Notes under the pieces: model-generated
What the model saw: only the letters and a program-made list of their open reading frames with translations
Told to the model about the DNA's origin: nothing
Database searches by the model: none
Position numbers and translations under genes: made by a program
Shown: positions 30,896 through 39,898 of the stretch, piece by piece
Layout: each line of letters begins with the position of its first letter
Position numbering within the stretch: the first letter of the stretch is position 1
NCBI GenBank assembly: GCA_014859895.1
Contig: JACZKS010000159.1
Location: 62,001-126,000, forward strand
Length of the DNA stretch: 64,000 nt
Origin: Rhodospirillales bacterium
Lineage (GTDB): Bacteria > Pseudomonadota > Alphaproteobacteria > Rhodospirillales > Shumkoniaceae
Direction: 5' to 3'

Positions 30896-31339
30896 ATGGC
30901 ATTCTTCTCCGAGATCAGCTTCTGGCACTGGTTCATCCTGGGCATCGTCCTCACCATCGTGGAGGTGGCGGCGCCGGGGGTGGTGTTCCTGTGGCTGGGC
31001 ATCGCCGCCGGGGTCACCGGGCTGATCATGCTGGCCGTCGACGGCCTGACTTGGCAAATCCAGACGCTCCTCTTCGCCGGGCTCTCGCTCGTCAGCGTTG
31101 TTTCCGGACGCCTATGGCTGCGCCGCCACCCGACGGCGACGGATCACCCGACGCTCAACCGGCGGGGCGAACAGCACATCGGCCGCGTCTTCACGCTGGA
31201 CGCCCCGATCGTCAACGGCGTCGGCAAGATCCGGGTCAACGACGCCACCTGGAAGGTGACCGGCGAGGATCTGCCGACCGGTACCCGCGTCAAGGTCATC
31301 GCCGCCGAAGGCACCATCCTGCGCGTCGAGCCCGGTTGA
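30896..31339 (+). CDS. NfeD family protein
   Basis: Multi-TM protein with C-terminal OB-like domain (GEQHIGRVFTLDAPIVNGVGKIRVNDATWKVTGEDLPTGTRVKVIAAEGTILRVE); follows the SPFH gene. Confidence 0.9.
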   Translation: MAFFSEISFWHWFILGIVLTIVEVAAPGVVFLWLGIAAGVTGLIMLAVDGLTWQIQTLLFAGLSLVSVVSGRLWLRRHPTATDHPTLNRRGEQHIGRVFTLDAPIVNGVGKIRVNDATWKVTGEDLPTGTRVKVIAAEGTILRVEPG

Positions 31340-31345
31340 AGTCGG

Positions 31346-31370
31346 CCTATTCAAGCCGAGCGTGAATAGG
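31346..31370. repeat. Inverted repeat downstream of the nfeD-like gene
   Basis: CCTATTCA-N9-TGAATAGG, perfect 8-bp stem 7 nt after the stop; no U-tract. Confidence 0.4.
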
Positions 31371-31487
31371 AAACCCGTTTCAGCAGTCTAAGGGGGGTGG
31401 CGGGCGTTCGGCGCGCGGCAACGTGGTTGTTCGCTCGGATGAAGCCCGTCATCCCCCCCTTCAGGCACAACCGCTGAGGCGAGACCC

Positions 31488-33110
31488 ATGAGCGATCTTC
31501 CCAATTCCCGAAAGGCAGAGCGGACGGCAGGCGGCATCGGCCGGCGGACGCTGTTGGGTTCGGCCGCCACGGCGATGCTTGCCGGCCTTCTGCCGCCCGT
31601 TGCCACCGCCTGGGCGCAGGCGCCGCAGGGGCTGCGGTTCGGCCCGGCCCGGCCCTACAGCTTCGATGCCCTGACCGAGCGGGCAAAGCAACGGGCCGCC
31701 AAGCCGTACGAAGCGCCTCGCCGGCCGGCACCGGACATCGTGAGCCGGATCGTCTATGAGGTTCACGGCAAGATCCGCTTCCGCCCTGAGGATGCCCTTT
31801 ACGCCGAGGGTCCGGGGGCCTACCCGGCCACCTTCTTTCACCTGGGCAACTATTTTCCGACCGCCGTCGCCATGCATGCCGTCGACGGCGAGGAGGCGCG
31901 CGAGATCCGCTATTCGCCCGACAACTTCGACATGCCGGAGGACAGCATCGCCCGCGGGCTGCCGCCCGACGCCGGGTTCGCCGGGTTCAGGCTGCATGAA
32001 TCGCGCGAGCGGGACGACTGGCGGACCCAGGACTGGGTAGCCTTTCTCGGCGCCTCGTACTTCCGCGCCATCGGGGAGTTGGGGCAGTACGGGCTGTCGG
32101 CCCGCGGCATCGCCATCGACACGGCGACGCCGACTCCCGAGGAGTTTCCCCAGTTCGTCGAATTCTACATCGCGCCGGCCAAGGACGCCGAGGCCCCGGT
32201 CGTCATCGACGCGCTGCTCGACGGGCCGAGCATCGCCGGCGCCTATCGCTTCGCCATCCAGCGCACCGAGGGCGTCGTCATGGACATCGAAGCCCGGCTG
32301 TTTCTGCGCCGCGACGTCGGACGGCTTGGCATCGCGCCCCTGACCTCGATGTTCTGGTACGCCGAATACGGCAGAGGCCGGACGCTTGACTGGCGCCCCG
32401 AAATTCACGACTCCGACGGCCTGGCGATGTGGACGGGCTCCGGCGAGAGGATTTGGCGCCCACTCAACAATCCGCCGGTGACCACGACGTCGACCTTCGC
32501 CGACGACAACCCGCGCGGTTTCGGGCTTCTGCAACGCGACCGCGATTTCGCGCGCTACCTGGATGGCGTCCGCTACGACCGCCGCCCCAGCCTTTGGGTC
32601 GAGCCGCTGGACAACTGGGGGAAGGGCACCGTGCAATGCGTCGAGATCCCGACCGATGACGAGATTCATGACAACATCGGCGTGTTTTGGACCCCTGCCG
32701 AGCCGGCGCGGGCCGGGCAGTCCCACACCCTGCGCTATCGCCTGCACTGGCTGGGCGAAGAACCGTATCCGGCCGAGAACGTGGCACATGCGGTTGCGAC
32801 CCGCATGGGTCGCGGCGGCGAGCCGGGAAAGCCTCGACCCAAGGGCGTTTACAAGTTCGCTGTCGAGTTCGCCGGCGGGCCGCTGGAAGACTTCGAATCG
32901 GAGTTGAAGCCGGAAGCCGTCGTCGAGGCCTCGCGCGGCCAAGTCTCTCATGTTTTCATGACCGCGCTGCCGGAAATCGGCCGCTGGCAATGTCAGTTCG
33001 ACTTGGCGGCGGAAGGCTCTGCGCCGGTCGAACTCAGGGTTCACCTGCGCGTCGGCGACAACGCCGCCAGCGAAACCTGGCTTTATCAATTCCACCCCAG
33101 CCAGGCGTGA
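31488..33110 (+). CDS. Periplasmic glucan biosynthesis protein (MdoG/OpgG-OpgD family) with Tat-like signal
   Basis: Tat-like GRRTLLGSAATAMLAGLLPPVATAWAQA; YRIRFRPEDALY/FFHLGNYFP...TSMFWYAEYGRGRTLDWRPEIHDSDGLAMWTGSGERIWRPLNNP. Confidence 0.92.
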   Translation: MSDLPNSRKAERTAGGIGRRTLLGSAATAMLAGLLPPVATAWAQAPQGLRFGPARPYSFDALTERAKQRAAKPYEAPRRPAPDIVSRIVYEVHGKIRFRPEDALYAEGPGAYPATFFHLGNYFPTAVAMHAVDGEEAREIRYSPDNFDMPEDSIARGLPPDAGFAGFRLHESRERDDWRTQDWVAFLGASYFRAIGELGQYGLSARGIAIDTATPTPEEFPQFVEFYIAPAKDAEAPVVIDALLDGPSIAGAYRFAIQRTEGVVMDIEARLFLRRDVGRLGIAPLTSMFWYAEYGRGRTLDWRPEIHDSDGLAMWTGSGERIWRPLNNPPVTTTSTFADDNPRGFGLLQRDRDFARYLDGVRYDRRPSLWVEPLDNWGKGTVQCVEIPTDDEIHDNIGVFWTPAEPARAGQSHTLRYRLHWLGEEPYPAENVAHAVATRMGRGGEPGKPRPKGVYKFAVEFAGGPLEDFESELKPEAVVEASRGQVSHVFMTALPEIGRWQCQFDLAAEGSAPVELRVHLRVGDNAASETWLYQFHPSQA

Positions 33111-33250
33111 TAATTTCGGATAATTTCGGGGACAATATAATTTCGGGGACAGTATATTTAATTCGCACGACGCTGCGACTATTCGCGGTGGGGAGCGCAG
33201 TCGAATTAAATATACTGTCCCCGAAATTATTATACTGTCCCCGAAATTAG
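33111..33250. mobile_element. MITE/REPIN-like nested palindromic element (GGGGACAGTATA-type)
   Basis: Perfect 28-bp inverted repeat TAATTTCGGGGACAGTATATTTAATTCG (33138-33165)/CGAATTAAATATACTGTCCCCGAAATTA (33202-33229), flanked by further partial copies TAATTTCGGGGACAATATA (33121-33139), TATACTGTCCCCGAAATTA (33231-33249) and truncated TAATTTCGGA (33111-33120). Confidence 0.85.
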
Positions 33251-34455
33251 AACAGCGCCAGGACGGTGCCAAGGGCGGCGGCCAGCGGCGCCACCAGCCA
33301 GGGCGGCAGGCGCAGCACGGCGAGCGCCCCGAAGGCGGCCAGCAGCAACACGAAGTCGGCCGCCCCGTGGATGGTGCCGGTCCATACCGGGTCGTAGAGC
33401 ACGGCGACCAGCAGGCCGACCACGGAGGCGTTCACCCCCATCAGCGCCGACTGCACGCCGGGCCGGGCGCGCAGCGCGTTCCAGAAGGGCAGCGCGCCGA
33501 CCAGCAGAAGAAAGGACGGCAGGAAGATGGCCAGGAGACAGAGCAGCGCCAGGACGACGCCGCCCCCGGGGCGCATCACCACCCCCAGATAGGCCGAGAT
33601 CGAAAAGAGCGGCCCCGGCAGCGCCTGGGCAGCACCGTAGCCGGCCAGGAAGGTGTCGGTATCGACCCAGCCCGGCGGCACGACATGGGCCTGGAGCAGC
33701 GGCAGCAGGACGTGGCCGCCGCCGAACACCAGCGAACCAGCCCGAAAGAAGCTGTCGAAAACGGTGAGCGCGTGGCTTTGCAGCACCGACACCGCGATCG
33801 GCAGTCCGGCCAGCAGCACGAAAAAGAGGGCCAGCGCCGCCACCCCGGTGCGCCGGCCGATGGTCAGCGTCAGGACTCCGTCCCCGGCCGCGCCGCCCTT
33901 GAGGATCAGCCAGCCGAGCACGGCGCCGATGCCGATCACCATCAGTTGGCCGAACGGTCCCGGCCATGCCAGCACCAGGATGGCGGCGACGACGGCGAAC
34001 CCCTGGCGGGTGCGATCGGGACACAGCGTTCGGGCCATGCCCCACACCGCCTGGGCGACCACCGCCACCGCCATGACCTTGAGCCCCTTGAGCCAGCCGG
34101 TACCCAGCGCGTCGCCCGCTTCCACCATGCCGTAGGCGAAGGCGAGCATGAGCAGGGCGGAAGGCAGGGTGAAGCCGATCCAGGCCGCCAGGACGCCGGG
34201 AAGGCCGGCCTTGATCAGGCCGATGCCCATGCCGACCTGGCTGCTGCTCGGCCCCGGCAGGAACTGGCAAAGCGCCACCAGGTCGACGTAGGTCCGCTCG
34301 TCCAGCCAGCGGCGGCGGACGACGAACTCGTCGCGGAAATAGCCGAGATGGGCGACCGGCCCGCCGAAACACTGGCAGCCCAGCTTGAGAAAGGTACGGA
34401 ATACCCCGAAGGCGCCGACAGGCTGTGCCATGGCCGGCTGTTCTCCCGTGCTCAC
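33247..34455 (-). CDS. chrA: Chromate transporter, ChrA family (two-domain form)
   Basis: [63 protein letters not shown] and second repeat [23 protein letters not shown]...[25 protein letters not shown] start overlaps the recR stop. Confidence 0.92.
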   Translation of the reverse strand: MSTGEQPAMAQPVGAFGVFRTFLKLGCQCFGGPVAHLGYFRDEFVVRRRWLDERTYVDLVALCQFLPGPSSSQVGMGIGLIKAGLPGVLAAWIGFTLPSALLMLAFAYGMVEAGDALGTGWLKGLKVMAVAVVAQAVWGMARTLCPDRTRQGFAVVAAILVLAWPGPFGQLMVIGIGAVLGWLILKGGAAGDGVLTLTIGRRTGVAALALFFVLLAGLPIAVSVLQSHALTVFDSFFRAGSLVFGGGHVLLPLLQAHVVPPGWVDTDTFLAGYGAAQALPGPLFSISAYLGVVMRPGGGVVLALLCLLAIFLPSFLLLVGALPFWNALRARPGVQSALMGVNASVVGLLVAVLYDPVWTGTIHGAADFVLLLAAFGALAVLRLPPWLVAPLAAALGTVLALF

Positions 34456-35048
34456 GACACCGGCCGGCGGTCCCTGAGGGCCGCGTTGAGCGTGCCGTCG
34501 TCCAGATAATCCAATTCGCCGCCGACCGGCACGCCATGGGCCAATCCCGAGACGATCACGCCGGCGCCGGCCAGCCGCTCGGCGATGTAGTGAGCCGTGG
34601 TTTGGCCCTCGACGGTGACGCCGGTGGCCAGAATCACCTCTTTCACCTCGGACCGGTCGGCCCGTTCGACGAGCTTGGGGATGCGCAGTTCCTCTGGACC
34701 GATGCCGTCCAAAGCCGACAGAGCGCCGCCCAACACGTGATAGCGGCCGCGGAAGGAAGCGGTGCGTTCCAGTGCCCACAGGCCGGCAACGTCCTCGACC
34801 ACGCAGATCAGCGAGGGATCGCGCCTGGGGTCGGTGCACAGGCGGCAGGGATCGACGGAATCAAGGTTGCCGCATTCGGAACAGGCCCGAACGCTGACGG
34901 CGGCGTCGGCCATGGCCCGGGCCAGCGGACCCATCAAGGCCTCGCGCCGCTTCAGCAGGTAAAGCACGGCACGCCGGGCCGAGCGCGGGCCCAACCCCGG
35001 CAGCTTGGCCATCAGCTGTATCAAATGCTCGATATCGGACGTGACCAT
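34452..35048 (-). CDS. recR: Recombination mediator protein RecR
   Basis: [69 protein letters not shown]. Confidence 0.96.
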   Translation of the reverse strand: MVTSDIEHLIQLMAKLPGLGPRSARRAVLYLLKRREALMGPLARAMADAAVSVRACSECGNLDSVDPCRLCTDPRRDPSLICVVEDVAGLWALERTASFRGRYHVLGGALSALDGIGPEELRIPKLVERADRSEVKEVILATGVTVEGQTTAHYIAERLAGAGVIVSGLAHGVPVGGELDYLDDGTLNAALRDRRPVS

Positions 35049-35079
35049 CGGGGGTCGCCCCGCCTCGCGGCCCGGCCGC

Positions 35080-35403
35080 TCAGAACGGCAGCTGGAAGCC
35101 GGGCGGCAGTTGCAGGCCGCCTGTCAACTGCGCCATCTCTTCGGCGACATGGGCCTCGACCTTGGCCTTGGCGTCGTTGAAGGCGGCGACCACCAGATCC
35201 TCGACCACCTCGACGTCGCGGCTGGCGAACAGCGACGGGTCGATCTTCACCCGCCGCGCCTGGGCCTTGCCCGACAGCGTCACCTCGACCATGCCGCCGC
35301 CGGCCACGCCGGTTTTCTCGATCTGCCCCAGCTTTTCCTGCAACTCGGCCATGCGGGCCTGCACTTCCTGGGCCTTTCTCATCATCTCGCCGAGGTTTTT
35401 CAT
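35080..35403 (-). CDS. YbaB/EbfC family nucleoid-associated protein
   Basis: [59 protein letters not shown]; upstream of recR. Confidence 0.95.
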   Translation of the reverse strand: MKNLGEMMRKAQEVQARMAELQEKLGQIEKTGVAGGGMVEVTLSGKAQARRVKIDPSLFASRDVEVVEDLVVAAFNDAKAKVEAHVAEEMAQLTGGLQLPPGFQLPF

Positions 35404-35471
35404 GAATTCGTCGTCTCCGGCTGCTATCGATGCGTCGGGTCCAGTGTATAACAGTTGGGGAAACCCGAGTC

Positions 35472-36302
35472 ATGCAGCACCAGAACCTGATCGTCTTCGA
35501 CATCGAGACCGTGCCCGATACCGAGGCGGTGGTGAACCTGACCGGGTTCGAGGATCGCGACGTGGCGGCGAGGCGCGCCGAGCTGGAGCGCTACCACCTG
35601 GCCATCACCGACGGCAGGAACGCCTTTCCCCGCCAGCCTTTCCACCGAGTGGTGGCGATCAGTTTTCTTAGGGCCGAGATCGAGCGTAGCGGCGCCGGCG
35701 AAACCTACTATTTGCAGGAGCTGCGCTCGGGCGGCACCGAGAAGTCGGACGAGAAGGAGCTGGTCGCCGGCTTCTTCCAGTTCGTCGAGCGCCACAAGCC
35801 GCGCCTGGTTTCCTTCAACGGACGCACCTTCGACCTGCCGGTGCTGAAGTACCGGGCGATGAAGCACGGCATCGCCGCCCGTTTCCTCTACGCGTCGGGC
35901 GACAAGTGGAACAGCTATACCAGCCGCTACGCCGCCGACTGGCACTGCGACCTGCTGGAGGTGCTGTCCGATTTCGGGGCCTCGGCCCGCGTGCGCCTGG
36001 ACGAGGTCTGCGCGGTGATGGGCTTTCCCGGCAAGTTCGGCATCGAGGGCAGCCGGGTGGCCGACCTTTTCGATGGCGGAAAGATCAAGGACATCCGCGA
36101 CTACTGCGAGACCGACGTGCTCAACACCTACTTGGTCTACTTGCGCCATCAGCTGCACACCGGCACGCTCGCGCCGGACAGCTACAACCGCGCCGTCGCC
36201 GACCTCGTCGAGCTGATCAAGGTGGAAGGGGAAGAGAGGCCCCACCTCATGGGGTTCCTCGAAGCCTGGGGCCGGGCCTCGGACAATACCTTCGTGCTGT
36301 AA
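35472..36302 (+). CDS. Predicted 3'-5' exonuclease (PolB exonuclease-like, DEDD fold)
   Basis: NLIVFDIETVPDTEAVVNLTGFE (ExoI DxE), LVSFNGRTFDLPVLKYRAMKHG (ExoII), DYCETDVLNTYLVYLRHQ (ExoIII). Confidence 0.9.
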   Translation: MQHQNLIVFDIETVPDTEAVVNLTGFEDRDVAARRAELERYHLAITDGRNAFPRQPFHRVVAISFLRAEIERSGAGETYYLQELRSGGTEKSDEKELVAGFFQFVERHKPRLVSFNGRTFDLPVLKYRAMKHGIAARFLYASGDKWNSYTSRYAADWHCDLLEVLSDFGASARVRLDEVCAVMGFPGKFGIEGSRVADLFDGGKIKDIRDYCETDVLNTYLVYLRHQLHTGTLAPDSYNRAVADLVELIKVEGEERPHLMGFLEAWGRASDNTFVL

Positions 36303-36311
36303 GGGACGGCC

Positions 36312-38153
36312 TCAGTCCGCTTCGTCGGCGTCCGGCTCGGCCGGGGCGTCGAGGGCGGCCTCGAAGGCGCCGCGGGCGGGCGTGCCGCCGACGTTGCGCA
36401 CCGCCTCGATCTCGGCCCCGGGGAAGGTTTCCATGACCGCCTGAACCAGCGGATGCTGGGCCGCTTCCGAGCGGCGTGAGGCCTCGGCCTTTTCGTCCTG
36501 CTGGCGGAGCGTCGGCTGGCCGGCCTCGCGCGATACCGTCACCACCCAGCGCCTGGTCGTGCGGGCATTGAGAAATCGCGAAAGGTCGTGGGCCATTTCG
36601 CCGGGCGCGTGTTCGCCGGGGCGGAATTCGATGCGCCCCTGCTCGAAGCGCACCAAGTGCAGGTTCGAAATCAGGTTGGCGTGGAGGATCATCTCGCGGT
36701 CGGCCAAGGTCAGGGCGACGACATCGGCGAAGGTGGCCGGATCGGACTTCTGAGGGTCGGGCTGGACGGCACCCTGCGGCAGGGGATCGAGGCCGGCACT
36801 GGCCTGCCCGCCGATAGCCGCGGCGCGTGGCCGGTCGGACGTGGAAGGCATCGACGGTACCGCCTGGGAAGCCGTCGCCGCGGGCGCGCCGCCCCCCCCA
36901 CCCGACGGCGAGCCGCCGGTACGTGCCGGAGCGGCGCCCGAGCCGCCCAGCGATGCCACTGCCTCGGCCGGACTCGGCAGGTCGGCCGCGAAGACGAGGC
37001 GCACCAGGACCATTTCGGCCGCCTGCAAGGGCGACGGTGCGTGGCGAACCTCAGCCAATCCCTTGAGCAGCATCTGCCAGGCCCGGGTCAGTACCGCCAT
37101 TGACAGCGCCTCGGCCATCGCCCGGCCACGCACCCGCTCGGCCTCGGGCATACCCGGATCGTCGGCCGCCTCGGGCACCAGCTTGACGCGGGTCAGCCAA
37201 TGGACGAGTTCGAGCATGTCCTCGACGATCACCGCCGGGTCGGCCCCGCCGGCATAAAGGTCGGCCAGGATGTCGAGGCCGGCCCGCGCGTCGCCCCGCA
37301 TCGCCGCCTCCAGCAGGTCGAAGGTACGGGTGCGATCGACCAGCCCGATCATGGTCCGCACTTCGTCCTCGCCGACCGCGCCGGCGCAATGGGCGATGGC
37401 TTGGTCCAGCAGGCTCAAGCCGTCACGCACGCTGCCGTCGGCGGCCCTGGCGATCAGCTGCAGCGCGCCGGGCGCCACCGACACGTTTTCCTTCTCGGCG
37501 ATGCCGGCGAAGTGGGCGGCAAGCGTCTTGGCATCGACCCGGCGCAGGTCGAAGCGCTGGCAGCGCGACAGCACCGTCACCGGCACCTTGCGCACCTCGG
37601 TGGTGGCGAAGATGAACTTGACGTGGGCGGGCGGCTCTTCCAGCGTCTTCAATAGCGCGTTGAAGGCGTTCTTCGACAGCATGTGTACTTCGTCGATGAT
37701 GTAGATCTTGGCGCGCGCCGAGGTCGGCCGGTACTGGACGCTGTCGATCACCTCGCGGATATCATCGACGCCGGTACGGCTGGCGGCGTCCATCTCCATC
37801 ACGTCCATGTGGCGGTCTTCGGCGATGGCCTTGCAATGAACGCATTCGCCGCAGGGATCGATGGTCGGGCCGCCGGTGCCATCGCGCCCGATGCAGTTGA
37901 GCGCCCGGGCGATCAGGCGGGCCGTCGTCGTCTTGCCGATGCCGCGCACGCCGGTGAGGATGAAGGCGTGCGCCAGGCGCCCGGTCTTCATGGCGTTGGT
38001 CAGCGTGCGGACCATCGCCTCCTGGCCGATCAGCTCGGAAAACGTGGTCGGCCGATACTTGCGGGCCAGCACCCGGTAGGGCGCCGCTTTCGCGTCGGCC
38101 GGGGCGGCGGAAGAGGGGGGAGCGGGCTGTCCGGGGTTCAGCTGATCGTCCAT
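36312..38153 (-). CDS. dnaX: DNA polymerase III subunit gamma/tau
   Basis: YRVLARKYRPTTFSELIGQEAMVRTLTNAMKTGRLAHAFILTGVRGIGKTTTARLIARALNC; CGECVHCKAI zinc motif; IIDEVHMLSKNAFNALLKTLEEPP. Confidence 0.97.
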   Translation of the reverse strand: MDDQLNPGQPAPPSSAAPADAKAAPYRVLARKYRPTTFSELIGQEAMVRTLTNAMKTGRLAHAFILTGVRGIGKTTTARLIARALNCIGRDGTGGPTIDPCGECVHCKAIAEDRHMDVMEMDAASRTGVDDIREVIDSVQYRPTSARAKIYIIDEVHMLSKNAFNALLKTLEEPPAHVKFIFATTEVRKVPVTVLSRCQRFDLRRVDAKTLAAHFAGIAEKENVSVAPGALQLIARAADGSVRDGLSLLDQAIAHCAGAVGEDEVRTMIGLVDRTRTFDLLEAAMRGDARAGLDILADLYAGGADPAVIVEDMLELVHWLTRVKLVPEAADDPGMPEAERVRGRAMAEALSMAVLTRAWQMLLKGLAEVRHAPSPLQAAEMVLVRLVFAADLPSPAEAVASLGGSGAAPARTGGSPSGGGGGAPAATASQAVPSMPSTSDRPRAAAIGGQASAGLDPLPQGAVQPDPQKSDPATFADVVALTLADREMILHANLISNLHLVRFEQGRIEFRPGEHAPGEMAHDLSRFLNARTTRRWVVTVSREAGQPTLRQQDEKAEASRRSEAAQHPLVQAVMETFPGAEIEAVRNVGGTPARGAFEAALDAPAEPDADEAD

Positions 38154-38221
38154 CGGGTGCCGGGATCGACTGTGGCTCGCGACAACGGAAAAAGCCGCGC
38201 GAAAAAGGGTGGGAGACTGGA

Positions 38222-38310
38222 CGAACGACCCGGGCCGAAACTCGTTACGGCTGCTTCCTTCCGGACCTGACCGGGTTGGCGAGGAGCCCGTCCGTTGCCA
38301 GCCTCCCAGG
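38222..38310 (-). ncRNA. ffs: Signal recognition particle RNA (small bacterial 4.5S type)
   Basis: Minus strand contains GGTCAGGTCCGGAAGGAAGCAGCC, the conserved domain IV core with GGAA tetraloop, within complementary flanks. A TATAGT -10 box lies directly upstream (38314-38319). End coordinates approximate. Confidence 0.92.
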
Positions 38311-38364
38311 CGCACTATAGCAGTTGGGGGGGCACCCCGCGCAAGGCCGAATGCGGCAGGCGCC

Positions 38365-38841
38365 TCAGGGCTGGCGGATCGCCTCGACGATGATCAATCC
38401 GGGGGTGCCGGCGATGCCGCCGAGAAGCCGACCGGTCCAACCGTCGGCGAAGGAATAATAGCCGTCCCTGACCGGCACGAACGCCAGTTCGCGCGTCTGG
38501 CCGGGCGGCAGGTCGATCGAGGACAGCACCGTTCCCGGTTCGGCCGCCTGCTCGGCGGGCCCCAGCGACTTCACGGCGATGGCCTGGAAAAAACCCGGCG
38601 CACTGAAAGCGTGGGCCACGTCGTCAGCGTTTTCCAGCTTCAGCACGTAGGGACGGCCCTGGCGCAGGGTAATGACGAGGGGGGCGAACTCGTTCTGGCG
38701 GAAGCGGAGGGTGCGGGTCACGGCCAATGACCAGTCGACGGTGGCGACCGTCGGGGTCCCGCCGGTCTCCATGCCGTCACCCGCCGTGCAAGCGGAAAGC
38801 AGGACGACCAGACCGACGGTCAGCACCTCTGTCGCGCGCAT
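38365..38841 (-). CDS. Lipoprotein/secreted protein with cupredoxin-like region
   Basis: Signal with LLSACTAGDG lipobox; LRFRQNEFAPLVITLRQGRPYVLKLENADDVAHAFSAPGFF resembles the cupredoxin fold. Confidence 0.6.
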   Translation of the reverse strand: MRATEVLTVGLVVLLSACTAGDGMETGGTPTVATVDWSLAVTRTLRFRQNEFAPLVITLRQGRPYVLKLENADDVAHAFSAPGFFQAIAVKSLGPAEQAAEPGTVLSSIDLPPGQTRELAFVPVRDGYYSFADGWTGRLLGGIAGTPGLIIVEAIRQP

Positions 38842-38953
38842 AGCCTCCCCCAATACTGTCGACCGCCTCGGATTCTGCGGTGCGGCCGGCAAAAAGGCAA
38901 TGCCCTCCGCCTTGCCATTGCGCGGACATTCCGGGTGTGCAAGGTTTCGCGCC

Positions 38954-39880
38954 ATGACAAGCACCATTTTCTACACCGGCTCCCGGCTGGATCGCGTCGA
39001 CGCCATGCGCGACGACACCGAGTGGGTTGCCGCCTGTCGGGCCGATCCCAAGTGCCGCGTCCTGCCGGTCTGGCGCGACCGCAGCCTGGTCGGCGTCGCC
39101 ACTGAACCCTGCCTGTGCTGGCTGAACGGCGCGGCGGCAAAGTCCGTCCTGGGGCGGGCCGCCGAGGTCATCCTGTTGGGTCTTGACGGCGACGTCAGCT
39201 ATTTCGCCGCCGACCTTTCCGCCCTTGAGGAACCAGACGCCGTCGCACTTTGCGGCGAGGCGCGGTTCGCCGATCTGCGCCAGTTGGCCGCCGACATCGA
39301 TCCCCACGACGCCTCGCTGCTGGCCCATGCCCGCGGTATGGCGCACTGGCACCGGCGGCACCGTTTCTGCGGCATCTGCGGCAGCCCGACCAAGGCCAGC
39401 GACGCCGGCCACATGCGCCGATGCACCAATCCCGCCTGCGCCCAGCCGCATTTTCCGCGCACCGACCCGGCGGTGATCATGCTGGTCACCCGTCCCGGCC
39501 CCGACGGCGGATCGTGCCTGCTCGCCCACAAGGCCGGGTTCCTGCCCGGCATGTATTCGACCCTGGCCGGCTTCGTCGAGCCGGGCGAAAGCCTGGAGGA
39601 GGCGGTGGCCCGGGAAGTGATGGAGGAAGCCGGCGTCGCCGTCGCCGACGTCCGCTATCGGGCCTCGCAGCCGTGGCCGTTCCCGGCCTCGCTGATGCTG
39701 GGTTATCGGGCCGTCGCCGTCACCGACGCCATCACGGTCAACCCCCGCGAGCTGGTGGACGCCTTCTGGTTCACCAAGGACGACATCGCCCGCATGGGCG
39801 AAACCGGCAAGCGGCTGCCACGCCCCGATTCCATCGCGCTGTGGCTGATCCGCGAGTGGCTGGAGGAAACGGCGGGCTGA
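38954..39880 (+). CDS. nudC: NAD(+) diphosphatase (NADH pyrophosphatase), Nudix
   Basis: Zn ribbon CGICGSPTKASDAGHMRRCTNPAC; Nudix box GFVEPGESLEEAVAREVMEEAGV; SQPWPFPASLMLGY. Confidence 0.95.
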   Translation: MTSTIFYTGSRLDRVDAMRDDTEWVAACRADPKCRVLPVWRDRSLVGVATEPCLCWLNGAAAKSVLGRAAEVILLGLDGDVSYFAADLSALEEPDAVALCGEARFADLRQLAADIDPHDASLLAHARGMAHWHRRHRFCGICGSPTKASDAGHMRRCTNPACAQPHFPRTDPAVIMLVTRPGPDGGSCLLAHKAGFLPGMYSTLAGFVEPGESLEEAVAREVMEEAGVAVADVRYRASQPWPFPASLMLGYRAVAVTDAITVNPRELVDAFWFTKDDIARMGETGKRLPRPDSIALWLIREWLEETAG

Positions 39881-39898
39881 AACCCGCCGCGGCCCGAT

